A stretch of DNA of 64,000 bases from Nocardioides zeae. GTDB lineage: Bacteria > Actinomycetota > Actinomycetes > Propionibacteriales > Nocardioidaceae. Below are positions 47,087-57,656 of this stretch, piece by piece. The notes below the pieces were generated by a model. It had not been told where the DNA came from. It did no database searches and saw nothing but the letters and a program-made list of their open reading frames with translations. The stretch spans positions 124,001-188,000 of the forward strand of contig NZ_JAAGXA010000001.1 in the NCBI RefSeq assembly GCF_010686755.1, given 5' to 3'. Position 1 is the stretch's first letter. The number at the start of each line of letters is the position of its first letter. The translations under genes and the position numbers were made by a program.

Positions 47087-48211
47087 ATGCCTGCTCGACC
47101 GCTGCCCGCCGACGACGGGCCCCCGATCGACCTCGTCCGTGCCCGTCTCGCCCGCATCGCGGAGGAGTCCGGGCTCTCCGGGCTCCCGGGGCTGACGGGC
47201 GTCTCCCCGGCCGACGACCACACCCGCGTGCGGGCGGAGCGGTGGCGCGCGGAGGTGCTCGCCCGCGCGGGAGACACCGCTGCGCCGGAGGACCCGGGTG
47301 ACGTGCTCCCCGTCCCGGGCCGCCACGCCGCCCGGGCTGCTCGCAGCGGCGTCCTCGGCCGCGTGCGGGGGCAGCTGCCGGCCCCCGCCCTCGCCCTGCT
47401 CGACCGAGCACCGGTCGGCCACTCCTCCGAGCAGCCGTCCGAGCAGCCGTCCGAGCAGCCGTCCGAGCAGCCGTACGCCGCGGGGCCGACCCCCGCCGCG
47501 ACGGGAGGCGGTGACGGACCGGGGCGGGGCCGGCGGGTCGCGGTCGGGCCGCCCCAGGTCGCCGTCCTCGCGGTGCTCGTGGCGCTGGCGCTGGCCGCGA
47601 CGTGCTGGTGGGTGCTGGCCGGTCGGGCGGAGGAGCAGGTCGTGGAGCCGCTGGCGGTGGCCACGTCGGCGGCCGGGACGCCGCTGGCGACGCCACCGTC
47701 CGATCCCGGGGCGGGGACCGCGGGGGAGCCGGAGAGCGGTGCGGACGCAACGGCCGCCTCCACGGGCGAGGTCGTCGTGCACGTGGCGGGGCGGGTCGTG
47801 CGCCCCGGCATCGTGGTGCTGCCGGGCGGCTCGCGGGTGGCCGACGCGGTCGAGGCGGCGGGTGGGGTGGTCCCCGACACCGACCTCTCCGGGCTGAACC
47901 TCGCGCGGGTGCTCGTCGACGGCGAGCAGGTGCTCGTCGGTCTCGACCCGTCGGAGGGCGCTCCCGCTGCGCCCGGCGCCGCGGCCCCCGGCGGGCCCGG
48001 CGCTGGGACGCCCACCGGGGGTCTGGTCGACCTCAACACCGCCGACCTGGCGGCGCTCGACCTGCTGCCCGGCGTCGGACCCGTCACCGCGCAGGCGATC
48101 ATCGACTGGCGTGAGGAGAACGGCGGCTTCAGCCACGTCGACGAGCTGCTCGAGGTGAAGGGCATCGGCGAGGCCACGTTGGCCGAGCTGGCCCCGCTCG
48201 TGACGGTCTGA
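47087..48211 (+). CDS. comEA: ComEA competence/DNA-binding protein
   Basis: 374 aa. I chose ATG 47087 because TAGCGT at 47074-47079 places the likely transcript start on it (GTG 47078 is also in frame). A long low-complexity N-terminal part contains four SEQP units, encoded by four exact 12-bp TCCGAGCAGCCG repeats (47426-47473). Then a membrane helix ('VAVLAVLVALALAATCWWVLA'), a SLBB domain ('VVVHVAGRVVRPGIVVLPGGSRVADAVEAAGG') and a helix-hairpin-helix pair ('VDLNTADLAALDLLPGVGPVTAQAIIDWREENGGFSHVDELLEVKGIGEATLAEL'). It binds DNA outside the membrane for ComEC. Gene pair with comEC. Confidence 0.92.
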   Translation: MPARPLPADDGPPIDLVRARLARIAEESGLSGLPGLTGVSPADDHTRVRAERWRAEVLARAGDTAAPEDPGDVLPVPGRHAARAARSGVLGRVRGQLPAPALALLDRAPVGHSSEQPSEQPSEQPSEQPYAAGPTPAATGGGDGPGRGRRVAVGPPQVAVLAVLVALALAATCWWVLAGRAEEQVVEPLAVATSAAGTPLATPPSDPGAGTAGEPESGADATAASTGEVVVHVAGRVVRPGIVVLPGGSRVADAVEAAGGVVPDTDLSGLNLARVLVDGEQVLVGLDPSEGAPAAPGAAAPGGPGAGTPTGGLVDLNTADLAALDLLPGVGPVTAQAIIDWREENGGFSHVDELLEVKGIGEATLAELAPLVTV

Positions 48212-48212
48212 G

Positions 48213-50684
48213 GTGGTCGGGCCCGGTCACGGCACGCGCCCCTGCGAGGCGGACGCCCCGGAGGAGACGCCGTCCGCGGACCTCCGCATGCCCGTGCTCG
48301 GGGCGGCGACCTGGGTGGGTGCCCTGGTCGGGCTGCTGGTCCCGCTGCGGGCCATCCCGGTCGCGGTGCTCGCGCTGCTCGCCGTCCTGGGCGTCGCGGC
48401 GCGGCTCCTCGACCGCGGGGTCGGACGCCGGCTCCGCGCCGCCGGTCTCCCCAGTGCTGGCCCCGGTGCTGGCCCCGGCACCGGCCAGGTGGTCCGGACG
48501 GCCCTCGCTGCCGGCCTCCTGCTGGCGGCCGCCGCCGGTGTCGCGACCGTGCACCGCGTCGGCACGACGACCGGGCCGGTGTCGGCGCTGGCCGATGAGC
48601 GGGCGTCCGTGCGGGGCGAGCTGGTGGTGACGGGGGATCCGCGGGAGCGCAGCGGTCCGTTCTCGGACTACGTCGTGGTGCGCGGCCGCCTCACCGTGGT
48701 GGAGGGGAGGGGGCGGGCCTGGGAGGTGCGGTCTCCCGTGCTGGTCGTGGCGCCCAGCGACTGGGTCGACGTGCCCCTCGGGTCGCGGCTCGCGGTGTCC
48801 GGCCGCCTCGTGCCCGCCGAGGGCGGTGACCTGGCGGCGGTGCTGCGCGCCCGCGCCGACCCGGAGGTGCTGGAGCCACCGGACGTGTGGTGGCGGGGCG
48901 CGGCCGAGGTCCGGGCGGCGCTACGGGAGAGCGTCGACCACCGGCCGCCCGACCAGGCCGTGCTCGTGCCGTCGCTCGTGGTGGGGGACGACGCCGGTCT
49001 CGACCCGGCGCTGGCCGAGGACTTCGCGACGACCGGCCTCACCCACCTCCTGGCCGTGTCGGGCACCAACCTCACGCTCATCACCGCGTTCCTGCTCGTG
49101 CTGGCGCAGCAGGTCGGGGTGCGGGGCCGAGGGCGGGTGGTCGTCGCCGTGGTCGGCATCGTCGGGTTCGTGCTGCTCGCGCGCACGGAGCCCAGCGTCG
49201 TCCGCGCGGCCGCGATGGGCACGGTCGCCCTGCTCGGGATGGGACGCAACGGCCTGCGGCGGGGCACCCGCAGCCTCGGGGTGGCCGTGACCGTGCTCCT
49301 GCTGTTCCAGCCGTGGCTGGCCACGACGGTCGGCTTCGCCCTGTCCGTGCTCGCGACGGCCGGCATCCTGCTGCTCGCTCCCTCCTGGCGCGACGCCCTC
49401 GCGCGCTGGATGCCGCGCTGGATGGCCGAGGCCGTCGCCGTACCGGCTGCGGCGCAGCTCGCGTGCACCCCCGTCGTGGCCGGGATCTCCGGCGAGGTCA
49501 GCATCGTCGCTGTCCTCGCCAACATGCTCGTCGCCCCGGTGGTCGGACCGGCGACGGTGCTCGGTCTCGCGGGCGGGCTCGTGGGCCTCGTCTGGACACC
49601 GCCGTCCCGCGTCCCGGGCACGGTGGCCGCCTGGTGCGTCGGCTGGATCATCGCGGTCGCGCGGTGGGGCGCGGCGCTGCCGCTCGCCTCCGTCGGCTGG
49701 GGGACGTCGGTCCTCGCCCTCGCCCTCCTGACGGCGGCGTGCCTGGCCGCCGTCCCCCTGGCGCCGCGGTTCCTCGTCCGGCCCCGGCTCGTGCTCCTCG
49801 CCTGCGCCCTCACCGCCGTCGTCGTCCTCGTGCGGCCCCCGACCCCGGGCTGGCCACCCGAGCGCTGGGCCGTCGTGGCGTGCGACGTGGGGCAGGGCGA
49901 CGCGCTCGTGCTCCGGGTCGGTCCGGGATCCGCGGTCGTCGTCGACACGGGCCCCGACCCCGCGTCCGTCGACCGCTGCCTCGACCGGCTGGGCGTGGAC
50001 CACGTGGCCCTCCTCGTGCTCACCCACTTCCACGACGACCACGCGGGCGCCGTCGCGGGCGTGCTGGACGGCCGCGACGTCGATGCCATCGACGTGAGCC
50101 CGCTGGACGAACCGAGGACGACCGCCGACGACGTCCGCGACCTGGCCGCTGCCCGGGGCATCCCCGTCTCGGTGCCCGCCCACGGCAGCGTGCGCCAGGT
50201 GGGCGACGTGCGCCTCGAGGTGCTCGGTCCGCTGCCGGGGGTCGTCCGTCCCGCGGCCCCGGCAGCGGGCAGCCCGCGGCAGCGGGACGGCGAGGGCAGC
50301 GGCGCCAACGACGCCAGCCTCGTGCTGCTGGCCGAGGTCGCCGGGGTCAGCGTGCTCCTCACCGGCGACGTCGAGCCGCCGGCGCAGCGCACGCTGCTGC
50401 GCACGGTCGCGGCACGCCCCGGAGGCGTCGACGTCGACGTGCTCAAGGTGCCCCACCACGGCAGCCGGCACCAGGTGCAGGAGCTGCTCGCCGCCGTGCG
50501 GGCGGAGGTCGCGCTCGTCTCGGTCGGGGCCGACAACACCTACGGCCACCCCGACCCCGACCTGCTCCACACCCTGGAGGCGGGTGGCACCCGGGTGTTC
50601 CGGACCGACCTGGCGGGCGACCTCGTGGTGACCCGGCCGACCACCGAGGACGGCTCCGTCGGCGTCGTCACCGGACGGGGCTGA
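48213..50684 (+). CDS. comEC: ComEC/Rec2 DNA uptake channel
   Basis: 823 aa. N-terminal membrane helices, a DUF4131 OB-like region, the Competence domain ('LTHLLAVSGTNLTLITAFLLVL', 'RAAAMGTVALLGM'), and a C-terminal metallo-beta-lactamase-like domain ('VACDVGQGDALVLRV', 'LTHFHDDHAGAVAGVL', 'KVPHHGSRHQVQELL'). It forms the channel for single-stranded DNA entry. GTG 48213 follows the comEA stop directly; ATG 48288 is an alternative start. Competence pilus genes are not in the window. Confidence 0.92.
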   Translation: MVGPGHGTRPCEADAPEETPSADLRMPVLGAATWVGALVGLLVPLRAIPVAVLALLAVLGVAARLLDRGVGRRLRAAGLPSAGPGAGPGTGQVVRTALAAGLLLAAAAGVATVHRVGTTTGPVSALADERASVRGELVVTGDPRERSGPFSDYVVVRGRLTVVEGRGRAWEVRSPVLVVAPSDWVDVPLGSRLAVSGRLVPAEGGDLAAVLRARADPEVLEPPDVWWRGAAEVRAALRESVDHRPPDQAVLVPSLVVGDDAGLDPALAEDFATTGLTHLLAVSGTNLTLITAFLLVLAQQVGVRGRGRVVVAVVGIVGFVLLARTEPSVVRAAAMGTVALLGMGRNGLRRGTRSLGVAVTVLLLFQPWLATTVGFALSVLATAGILLLAPSWRDALARWMPRWMAEAVAVPAAAQLACTPVVAGISGEVSIVAVLANMLVAPVVGPATVLGLAGGLVGLVWTPPSRVPGTVAAWCVGWIIAVARWGAALPLASVGWGTSVLALALLTAACLAAVPLAPRFLVRPRLVLLACALTAVVVLVRPPTPGWPPERWAVVACDVGQGDALVLRVGPGSAVVVDTGPDPASVDRCLDRLGVDHVALLVLTHFHDDHAGAVAGVLDGRDVDAIDVSPLDEPRTTADDVRDLAAARGIPVSVPAHGSVRQVGDVRLEVLGPLPGVVRPAAPAAGSPRQRDGEGSGANDASLVLLAEVAGVSVLLTGDVEPPAQRTLLRTVAARPGGVDVDVLKVPHHGSRHQVQELLAAVRAEVALVSVGADNTYGHPDPDLLHTLEAGGTRVFRTDLAGDLVVTRPTTEDGSVGVVTGRG

Positions 50685-50763
50685 CGGCGGGGCTGACGGC
50701 GGGGCTGGCGGCGGGGGCGAGGTCGCTCCAGGGGTGTCGGCAGCCTGTGGCAGTCTGCCTCCC

Positions 50764-51780
50764 ATGCCGCCGCGCTCCCGCTCCTCCGCGCCCGCTGCTC
50801 CTCGTCCGCCGTCGCCGGCCGACGTGCTGGGCCGCGTGACGCTGGTGACGGGCAAGGAGGAGTTCCTCAACGAGCGCACGGTGGTCGGCGTCCGTGCCGC
50901 GGTGCGGAAGCACGACGCGGAGGCGGAGTTCTCCGACGCCGCCGCTGCGGACCTCACGATGGCCACCCTGGGGGAGATGGCGGCGCCGTCGCTCTTCTCC
51001 ACGACGCGCTGCGTCGTGGTCCGGGCGCTGGAGAACCTGCCGGAGGAGTCGGTCGCCGGGCTGCTGGAGTACGCCGCGGCACCGGCCGAGGACGTCGCGC
51101 TCGTCCTCGTCCACGGGGGCGGGCAGAAGGGCACCGGGACGCTCGCGAAGCTGCGCAAGGTCGCCAGCGTGACCGAGGTGAAGTCCGCGGAGCTGAAGGC
51201 CCACGAGCTGCCTCGCTTCGTGGCCGCCGAGGTGCGATCGGCGGGCGGCTCCATCGACGAGGAGGCCGCCGAGGTGCTCGTGCAGGCGGTGGGCAACGAC
51301 CTGCGCTCCCTGGCCGCCGCGGCCGACCAGCTCGTCAGCGACTTCACGGGGCGACGGATCGGCACGGCGGAGGTGGGGCGCTACTTCGGGGGTCGCGCCG
51401 AGGCGACGTCGTTCGCGGTGGCCGACCACGCGTTCTTCGGTCGGCAGGCCCGCGCGCTCGAGGAGCTGCGCTGGGCGCTCGACACCGGCACGGCGGCGGT
51501 GCTCGTCACCTCGGCGTTCGCGAGCAGTGCCCGGGGCCTGGCGCGCTTCGTGTCCGCGCCGCGCGGCATGCGCGAGGCCGACCTGGCCCGCGAGGTCGGG
51601 GTGCCGCCGTGGAAGCTGCGCACGCTGCGCGACCAGTCCCGCGGCTGGGACGACCAGGCGCTGCGCGATGCGATCCGGGCGGTGGCGCGCGCCGACTCCG
51701 AGGTCAAGGGTGCGGGCGGCGACGTGGCCTACTCCCTGGAGCGCCTCGTGCTCACCATCGCCGGCCTGCGCGGGCGCTGA
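50764..51780 (+). CDS. holA: DNA polymerase III subunit delta
   Basis: 338 aa from ATG 50764. Domain I with 'VTLVTGKEEFLNERTVVGVRAAVRK' and 'DLTMATLGEMAAPSLFSTTRCVVVRALENL', then 'ELPRFVAAEVRSAGGSIDEEAAEVLVQAVGNDLRSLAAAADQL' and the C-terminal collar 'GVPPWKLRTLRDQSRGWDDQALRDAIRAVARADSEVKGAG'. It opens the beta clamp in the clamp loader. The short gap before it contains GACGGCGGGGCT repeats (about 50685-50710). Usual position downstream of comEC in actinobacteria. Confidence 0.93.
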   Translation: MPPRSRSSAPAAPRPPSPADVLGRVTLVTGKEEFLNERTVVGVRAAVRKHDAEAEFSDAAAADLTMATLGEMAAPSLFSTTRCVVVRALENLPEESVAGLLEYAAAPAEDVALVLVHGGGQKGTGTLAKLRKVASVTEVKSAELKAHELPRFVAAEVRSAGGSIDEEAAEVLVQAVGNDLRSLAAAADQLVSDFTGRRIGTAEVGRYFGGRAEATSFAVADHAFFGRQARALEELRWALDTGTAAVLVTSAFASSARGLARFVSAPRGMREADLAREVGVPPWKLRTLRDQSRGWDDQALRDAIRAVARADSEVKGAGGDVAYSLERLVLTIAGLRGR

Positions 51781-51817
51781 TCGGCCTCACCCCAGGGCCC
51801 GACCCCGGACACGCCGA

Positions 51818-51849
51818 AGGGCGCCGACTCCCGGAGGAGTCGACGCCCT
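51818..51849. terminator. Bidirectional terminator between holA and rpsT
   Basis: AGGGCGCCGACTCC (51818-51831) pairs with GGAGTCGACGCCCT (51836-51849) with one internal mismatch and a 4-nt loop, between two convergent genes. Confidence 0.75.
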
Positions 51850-51876
51850 GCGCGTACGACGGTGGTGGGCCTGGCG

Positions 51877-52137
51877 TCAGAGCGACGCGGCGCGCTTCGC
51901 GATCGCGGACTTGCGGTTCGCGGCCTGGTTCTTGTGGATGACGCCCTTGGAGGCGGCCTTGTCGAGCTTCTTGGCGGCGTCGCGGCCGAGCTCGACCGCC
52001 TTGTCCTTCTCGCCGGCCTCGGCGGCCTCGCGGAACTTGCGCACGGCGGTCTTCAGGCCGGTCTTGACCGACTTGTTGCGCTCGTGGCGCAGCTCGTTCT
52101 GGCGGTTGCGCTTGATCTGGGACTTGATGTTTGCCAT
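51877..52137 (-). CDS. rpsT: 30S ribosomal protein S20
   Basis: 86 aa from ATG 52137: '[20 protein letters not shown]' is the standard S20 start, followed by '[15 protein letters not shown]' and the C-terminal '[23 protein letters not shown]'. It binds 16S rRNA early in 30S assembly. Divergent from lepA, a conserved actinobacterial arrangement. GTG/ATG codons further upstream are not used by the family. Confidence 0.97.
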   Translation of the reverse strand: MANIKSQIKRNRQNELRHERNKSVKTGLKTAVRKFREAAEAGEKDKAVELGRDAAKKLDKAASKGVIHKNQAANRKSAIAKRAASL

Positions 52138-52333
52138 CTGGTAGTTCTCTGCCTTCGGTCGCTCGTCAATCGGGTCGTCGTACGGTGGCGTTCGATGCAC
52201 GCCACCACGAGGGCAGGCAGCATCCAGACACGCGAGGAGTCACGCTACCAAGGGCCGCGCAGGTGCGTCGAATCCGACCCGGCGGACCGCCACGGGTTCG
52301 GTGCCCGTCCCGACCTCGTGGGAGAATCCGCCG

Positions 52334-54223
<1,890 letters not shown>

Positions 54224-54227
54224 GGGC

Positions 54228-54833
54228 TCAGGCCGCGGTCCACCCCGGGTCGCGGCCGAGGCGGCCGAGCAGCCGGTCGCCGGGGCTCGCGCCGGCCGGC
54301 ACGGGCACCGCTGCGGCGCAGATCCCGTCGGCGTGCAGCGCGTCGCCCCACGCGTCCGCGGTCGCGTCGTGCGCGGCCGCGTCCGCGTCGGAGACGACGT
54401 AGGGCTGCCCGGTGGCCCGCGCGACGTCCCAGCCGTGGACCAGCAGGTCCCAGGTGTAGAAGTCGCGCAGGGTTGCGCCGATCGTCGTGGGCCCGAAGAA
54501 GCCGTCGTAGGTGCGGGACAGCACGTCGTCCGTCAGCACGTCGGCCGTCGCGGCGACGTGCGCGCGCCACGCGGTGGCGACGTCGCCGTGCGGTCCGGCG
54601 CCCAGGTCGGGCGCGGGCGGTACGGGGAGCCCGTGCCGCTCCAGCAGCTCGCGCTCGGTCTCGACGACGTGGCGCACGACGGCCCGCGCATCCCATCCCG
54701 CGCAGGGGCTGGGGGAGTCCCAGCGTCCGTCGGCGCCGTCGAGCACACCGGCGAAGCGTTCGGCCCGCCTGAGGTAGTCGGCCCGGATCGCAGCGGCGGA
54801 CGAGGGGACGGGGGGAACGGTGGACTCGCTCAT
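54228..54833 (-). CDS. TIGR03086-family metal-binding protein (mycothiol-dependent/DinB-like)
   Basis: 201 aa from ATG 54833. 'WDSPSPCAGWDARAVVRHVVE' (first metal-ligand His), 'DFYTWDLLVHGWDVARATGQ' (further His), 'RLLGRLGRDPGW'. The fold is that of mycothiol maleylpyruvate isomerase/DinB four-helix bundles; many members are thought to act with mycothiol, but the substrate here is unknown. 4 bp downstream of lepA's stop in convergent orientation; divergent from the AraC gene. Confidence 0.88.
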   Translation of the reverse strand: MSESTVPPVPSSAAAIRADYLRRAERFAGVLDGADGRWDSPSPCAGWDARAVVRHVVETERELLERHGLPVPPAPDLGAGPHGDVATAWRAHVAATADVLTDDVLSRTYDGFFGPTTIGATLRDFYTWDLLVHGWDVARATGQPYVVSDADAAAHDATADAWGDALHADGICAAAVPVPAGASPGDRLLGRLGRDPGWTAA

Positions 54834-54869
54834 GCGCCGCACGCTAGGCCGGGGCCGCAGCCGTCCTCT

Positions 54870-54878
54870 TGTGATAAT
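54870..54878 (+). promoter_or_regulatory. Extended -10 promoter for the AraC gene
   Basis: TGTGATAAT (GATAAT at 54873-54878 with a TG two bases upstream of it) lies 7 bp before GTG 54886, so transcription probably starts on or next to the start codon and the mRNA is leaderless. Confidence 0.55.
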
Positions 54879-54885
54879 CGGACAC

Positions 54886-55737
54886 GTGGCGGGAGACGGG
54901 GGCGCGCAGCCGGTCGTGGAGCTCGTGGGCCCGGTCGACCGGGCCCACCTGACGGGACTCAGCCGCCCGTCGCCGCCGCTCCACCGCTACGCGCCGTCCC
55001 CCGACCTCGTCGACCTGGTCGAGCGCTACTGGATCCCCGTCTGGTCGCTCGCCGCACCGTCGACGCAGCGCACGCTCCAGCACCCGGTCTGCCTGCTCGT
55101 CGTGAGCAACGACTACGCCCGCTTCTACGGCCCCACGCGGGGCCTCTCCTCGGTCACGCTCTCCGGCGACGGGTACGCCGCGGGCGTGATGCTGACGCCG
55201 GCCGCCGGGCGTCTGCTGCTCGACCGCCCGGTCGCGTCGGTGACCGACGTCCACCTCGACCTGGACACGCTGACGACCCTCGACGGCGCGGCGCTGAGCG
55301 GCGAGGTCCGGGCGGCGATGGACCCCACGCCGAGCGCGCCGGAGAGCCACGCCGCAGCCATCGCGGCCTACGAGCGCCGCCTGCGTGCGTTCCTCCCCGT
55401 CGACGAGCAGGGCCTCCTGGTGAACCACCTGGTCGCGTGGCTCCGGGAGCACCCGGAGGTGACCCGCGTCGACGAGGTGGCCGAGGCCGTCGGCCTGGGC
55501 GAGCGCGCCCTCCACCGGTTGACGACCGACCGGCTGGGACTCTCCCCGAAGTGGCTGGTGCAACGTCGTCGCCTCCACGACGCGGTGCTCGCGCTCAAGG
55601 CGGGGACGCGGTCGCTCGCGGGCCTCGCCGCCGAGCTGGGCTACACCGACCAGGCGCACTTCACCCGCGACTTCCGCACGGTCACCGGTACGACGCCGGG
55701 CGCCTACCTGGCGGACCAGCCGCGGGCGGACGCGTGA
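54886..55737 (+). CDS. AraC-family regulator
   Basis: 283 aa from GTG 54886. N-terminal ligand domain of the DUF6597/AraC type ('RYAPSPDLVDLVERYWIPVWSL', 'HPVCLLVVSNDYARFYGP') and C-terminal AraC HTH ('RVDEVAEAVGLGERALHRLTTDRLGLSPKWLVQRRRLHDAV', 'SLAGLAAELGYTDQAHFTRDFRTVTGTTPGAYL'). Its stop overlaps the kinase start (GTGA). It shares a short divergent region with the TIGR03086 gene and may regulate both sides. Confidence 0.88.
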   Translation: MAGDGGAQPVVELVGPVDRAHLTGLSRPSPPLHRYAPSPDLVDLVERYWIPVWSLAAPSTQRTLQHPVCLLVVSNDYARFYGPTRGLSSVTLSGDGYAAGVMLTPAAGRLLLDRPVASVTDVHLDLDTLTTLDGAALSGEVRAAMDPTPSAPESHAAAIAAYERRLRAFLPVDEQGLLVNHLVAWLREHPEVTRVDEVAEAVGLGERALHRLTTDRLGLSPKWLVQRRRLHDAVLALKAGTRSLAGLAAELGYTDQAHFTRDFRTVTGTTPGAYLADQPRADA

Positions 55738-56651
55738 GCGGCGCGGGGGCGGGGCCCGTCGTCGTACCCCCGGGGCTCCTCGCCCAGGCCGCCCTCGGCG
55801 AGGACCGGGCGGACTGGCTCACACTGCTGCCGCGGCGGGTCGGGGAGCTCCTCGACGCGTGGGAGCTCGTGCCCACGGGGCCGGCGCTCCACGGGTTCGC
55901 GTCCCTCGTCGTGCCGGTCGCGGGACGCGCGCGTGCGGCCGGACCCGCGATGCTGAAGGTCGGGTTCCCCGACGAGGAGTCGGCGCACGAGCACCTCGCG
56001 CTCCAGCGGTGGGGCGGCCGGGGCGCGGTGCGCCTGCTGCGGGCGGACCCCGGACGCTCGGCGCTGCTCCTCGAGCGGCTCGAGCCGGCCGACCTCACGA
56101 CCACGTGGGACGTCGAGGCCTGCGAGGTGGTCGGCGGGCTGTACGGCGCGCTCCACCGCCCCGCGACCCCGCAGCTGCGCCCGTTGACCGACCTCGTGGG
56201 TCGGTGGGCCGCCGGCCTGGAGCGCGACGCCCGCCGGGTGCCGCTCCCGCGCCGCCTGGTCGACCAGGCCCTCGGGCTCGCCCGCGACCTGGTGGCCGAC
56301 CCGGCGAGCACCGGGAGGATCGTCCACGCCGACCTCCACTTCGCCCACGTGCTGCACGCGGCCGACCGGGGGTGGGTGGCGATCGACCCGAAGCCGGTGT
56401 CGGGCGACCCGCACTACGAGCCGGAGCCGATGCTGCGCAACCGCTTCGAGGAGTACGGCGCGGTGCCCGGCGACTCCGTGCGCGACGGCATCCGTCGCCG
56501 GTTCCACACGCTCGTCGACACCGCCGGCCTCGACGAGCACCGGGCGCGCGACTGGGTCGTCGTGCGAAGCGTGCTCAACGCGCACCGGGGAGCCGACGAC
56601 CGCGCCCACGTGACGCGGTGCCTCACCATCGCCAAGGCGGTGCAGGACTGA
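55734..56651 (+). CDS. Aminoglycoside/hydroxyurea-type kinase, APH(6)-like
   Basis: 305 aa from GTG 55734. 'MLKVGFPDEESAHEHLALQRWGG' (ATP Lys) and 'IVHADLHFAHVLHAADRGWVAIDPKPVSGDPHYEPEPMLRNR' (catalytic Asp in HADLH, Mg-binding Asp in IDPKP) match the PF04655 family that includes StrB/APH(6) streptomycin and hydroxyurea kinases. Many chromosomal members are not proven resistance enzymes. Coupled to the AraC regulator, so probably inducible. Confidence 0.85.
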   Translation: MSGAGAGPVVVPPGLLAQAALGEDRADWLTLLPRRVGELLDAWELVPTGPALHGFASLVVPVAGRARAAGPAMLKVGFPDEESAHEHLALQRWGGRGAVRLLRADPGRSALLLERLEPADLTTTWDVEACEVVGGLYGALHRPATPQLRPLTDLVGRWAAGLERDARRVPLPRRLVDQALGLARDLVADPASTGRIVHADLHFAHVLHAADRGWVAIDPKPVSGDPHYEPEPMLRNRFEEYGAVPGDSVRDGIRRRFHTLVDTAGLDEHRARDWVVVRSVLNAHRGADDRAHVTRCLTIAKAVQD

Positions 56652-56678
56652 CGGCTGCCCGGCTCCCGGCGCCGGGGC

Positions 56679-56987
56679 TCAGTCCTCGCCGAGCAGGGCC
56701 CGCAGGGCCGCCCGGTGCGCCCGGTAGGCCGTGCGCCCGGCCCGCGTGAGCTTGAACGAGGTGCTCGCCCCGCGCCCGCGGCCGGACTTGTGCACGGCGA
56801 CGTACCCCGCCGCCTCGAGGGCGGACATCTGCTTCGACAGGTCGGAGTCGGCGATGCCGAGCCGCTCCTTGAGGAACTGGAAGGTCACCTGGTCCGCCGT
56901 CGACAGGACCGCCATCGCGGCGAGCCGCTTCGGGGCGTGGATGACGGGGTCGAGGTCCGCCAGCCCGGACGGGGTGCCCTCGCTCAC
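56679..56987 (-). CDS. Winged-helix transcriptional regulator (HTH_34 type)
   Basis: 102 aa from GTG 56987. 'VIHAPKRLAAMAVLSTADQVTFQFLKERLGIADSDLSKQMSALEAAGYVAVHKSGRGRGASTSFKLTRAGRTAYRAHRAAL' is the MarR-like PF13601 winged helix. It probably represses its own operon through the palindrome TTTCCAT-ATGGAAA at 57461-57475. Its start overlaps the stop of the membrane protein gene upstream (GTGA). Confidence 0.88.
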   Translation of the reverse strand: MSEGTPSGLADLDPVIHAPKRLAAMAVLSTADQVTFQFLKERLGIADSDLSKQMSALEAAGYVAVHKSGRGRGASTSFKLTRAGRTAYRAHRAALRALLGED

Positions 56988-57466
56988 GCGAGGCGCTCCC
57001 GCACCGCGGCGGCGGCGCGCTCGTAGACGCGCTCGTAGGCCACGAGGAAGCCGTAGGCCACCACGGCGGTCACCGCGCCCGTGACCCACCACGGCACGAG
57101 GAGCGCGACGCCGACGAGCGCGGCGGCCACGACGACGAACGCGAGGAAGTAGAGCCGGTAGACCCGACGGATCTCCGGCGGCTTCGGGCCGACGAGCTTG
57201 GGCCACGCGCCGTGGTAGCGCTGGTGCCAGGACGTGTACGCCCCGATGAGGGCCGCCATGGGGACGAGGATCGCGAGCGTCACGAGGGCCTGCCACATGC
57301 TGCTGACGTCGTGGGACCAGTGGAAGTCCTGCACCGCGGCCATCACGCCGAACCAGGCCCCGAACGCCGGGGCGAACCACCAGGGGGACGGTCGCTGGTC
57401 CACGTACGGCGCGGCCTCGGCGCGCTCGAGGGCGTGGAGCTGGGCACGCACGTCGTTGCTTTCCAT
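56984..57466 (-). CDS. Membrane protein co-transcribed with the winged-helix regulator
   Basis: 160 aa. I chose ATG 57466 (MESNDVRAQLHALERAEA) because the predicted promoter's -10 box covers the other candidate at 57478. Four membrane segments: 'WFAPAFGAWFGVMAAV', 'WQALVTLAILVPMAALIGAYTSW', 'RLYFLAFVVVAAALVGVALLVPW' and 'VTGAVTAVVAYGFLVAYERV'. The pairing with a PF13601 regulator is common in actinobacteria; function unknown. Confidence 0.75.
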   Translation of the reverse strand: MESNDVRAQLHALERAEAAPYVDQRPSPWWFAPAFGAWFGVMAAVQDFHWSHDVSSMWQALVTLAILVPMAALIGAYTSWHQRYHGAWPKLVGPKPPEIRRVYRLYFLAFVVVAAALVGVALLVPWWVTGAVTAVVAYGFLVAYERVYERAAAAVRERLA

Positions 57467-57502
57467 GATGGAAACCATAGGCATCGCTTTCCAGTTGTGC
57501 AA
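57461..57502 (-). promoter_or_regulatory. Promoter and palindromic operator of the winged-helix/membrane protein operon
   Basis: On the minus strand: -35 TTGCAC (57502-57497), 17-bp spacer, -10 TATGGT (57479-57474). Overlapping the expected start is TTTCCATCATGGAAA (57475-57461), a 7-bp inverted repeat around one base. A regulator bound there would block transcription; the start codon ATG 57466 lies inside the palindrome, so the mRNA would be leaderless. Confidence 0.65.
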
Positions 57503-57656
57503 GCAGAAAGCAGTGCGGCGGTCGTGGAATCCGGCCGCAGTCCTGGACATTCGCCGCCGAGCGCTACCGCCGGGTAGGCAAAGTGATCTAGGTTACGGAG
57601 GCACACCCCGAGGGCCCGCGACGAGGGCACGGACCCCGAGAAAGCAGGTAGACCGC

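Noticed and set aside
47426..47473. CRISPR-like short repeats
   Set aside because: The 12-bp units are directly adjacent without spacers and lie in frame within comEA.
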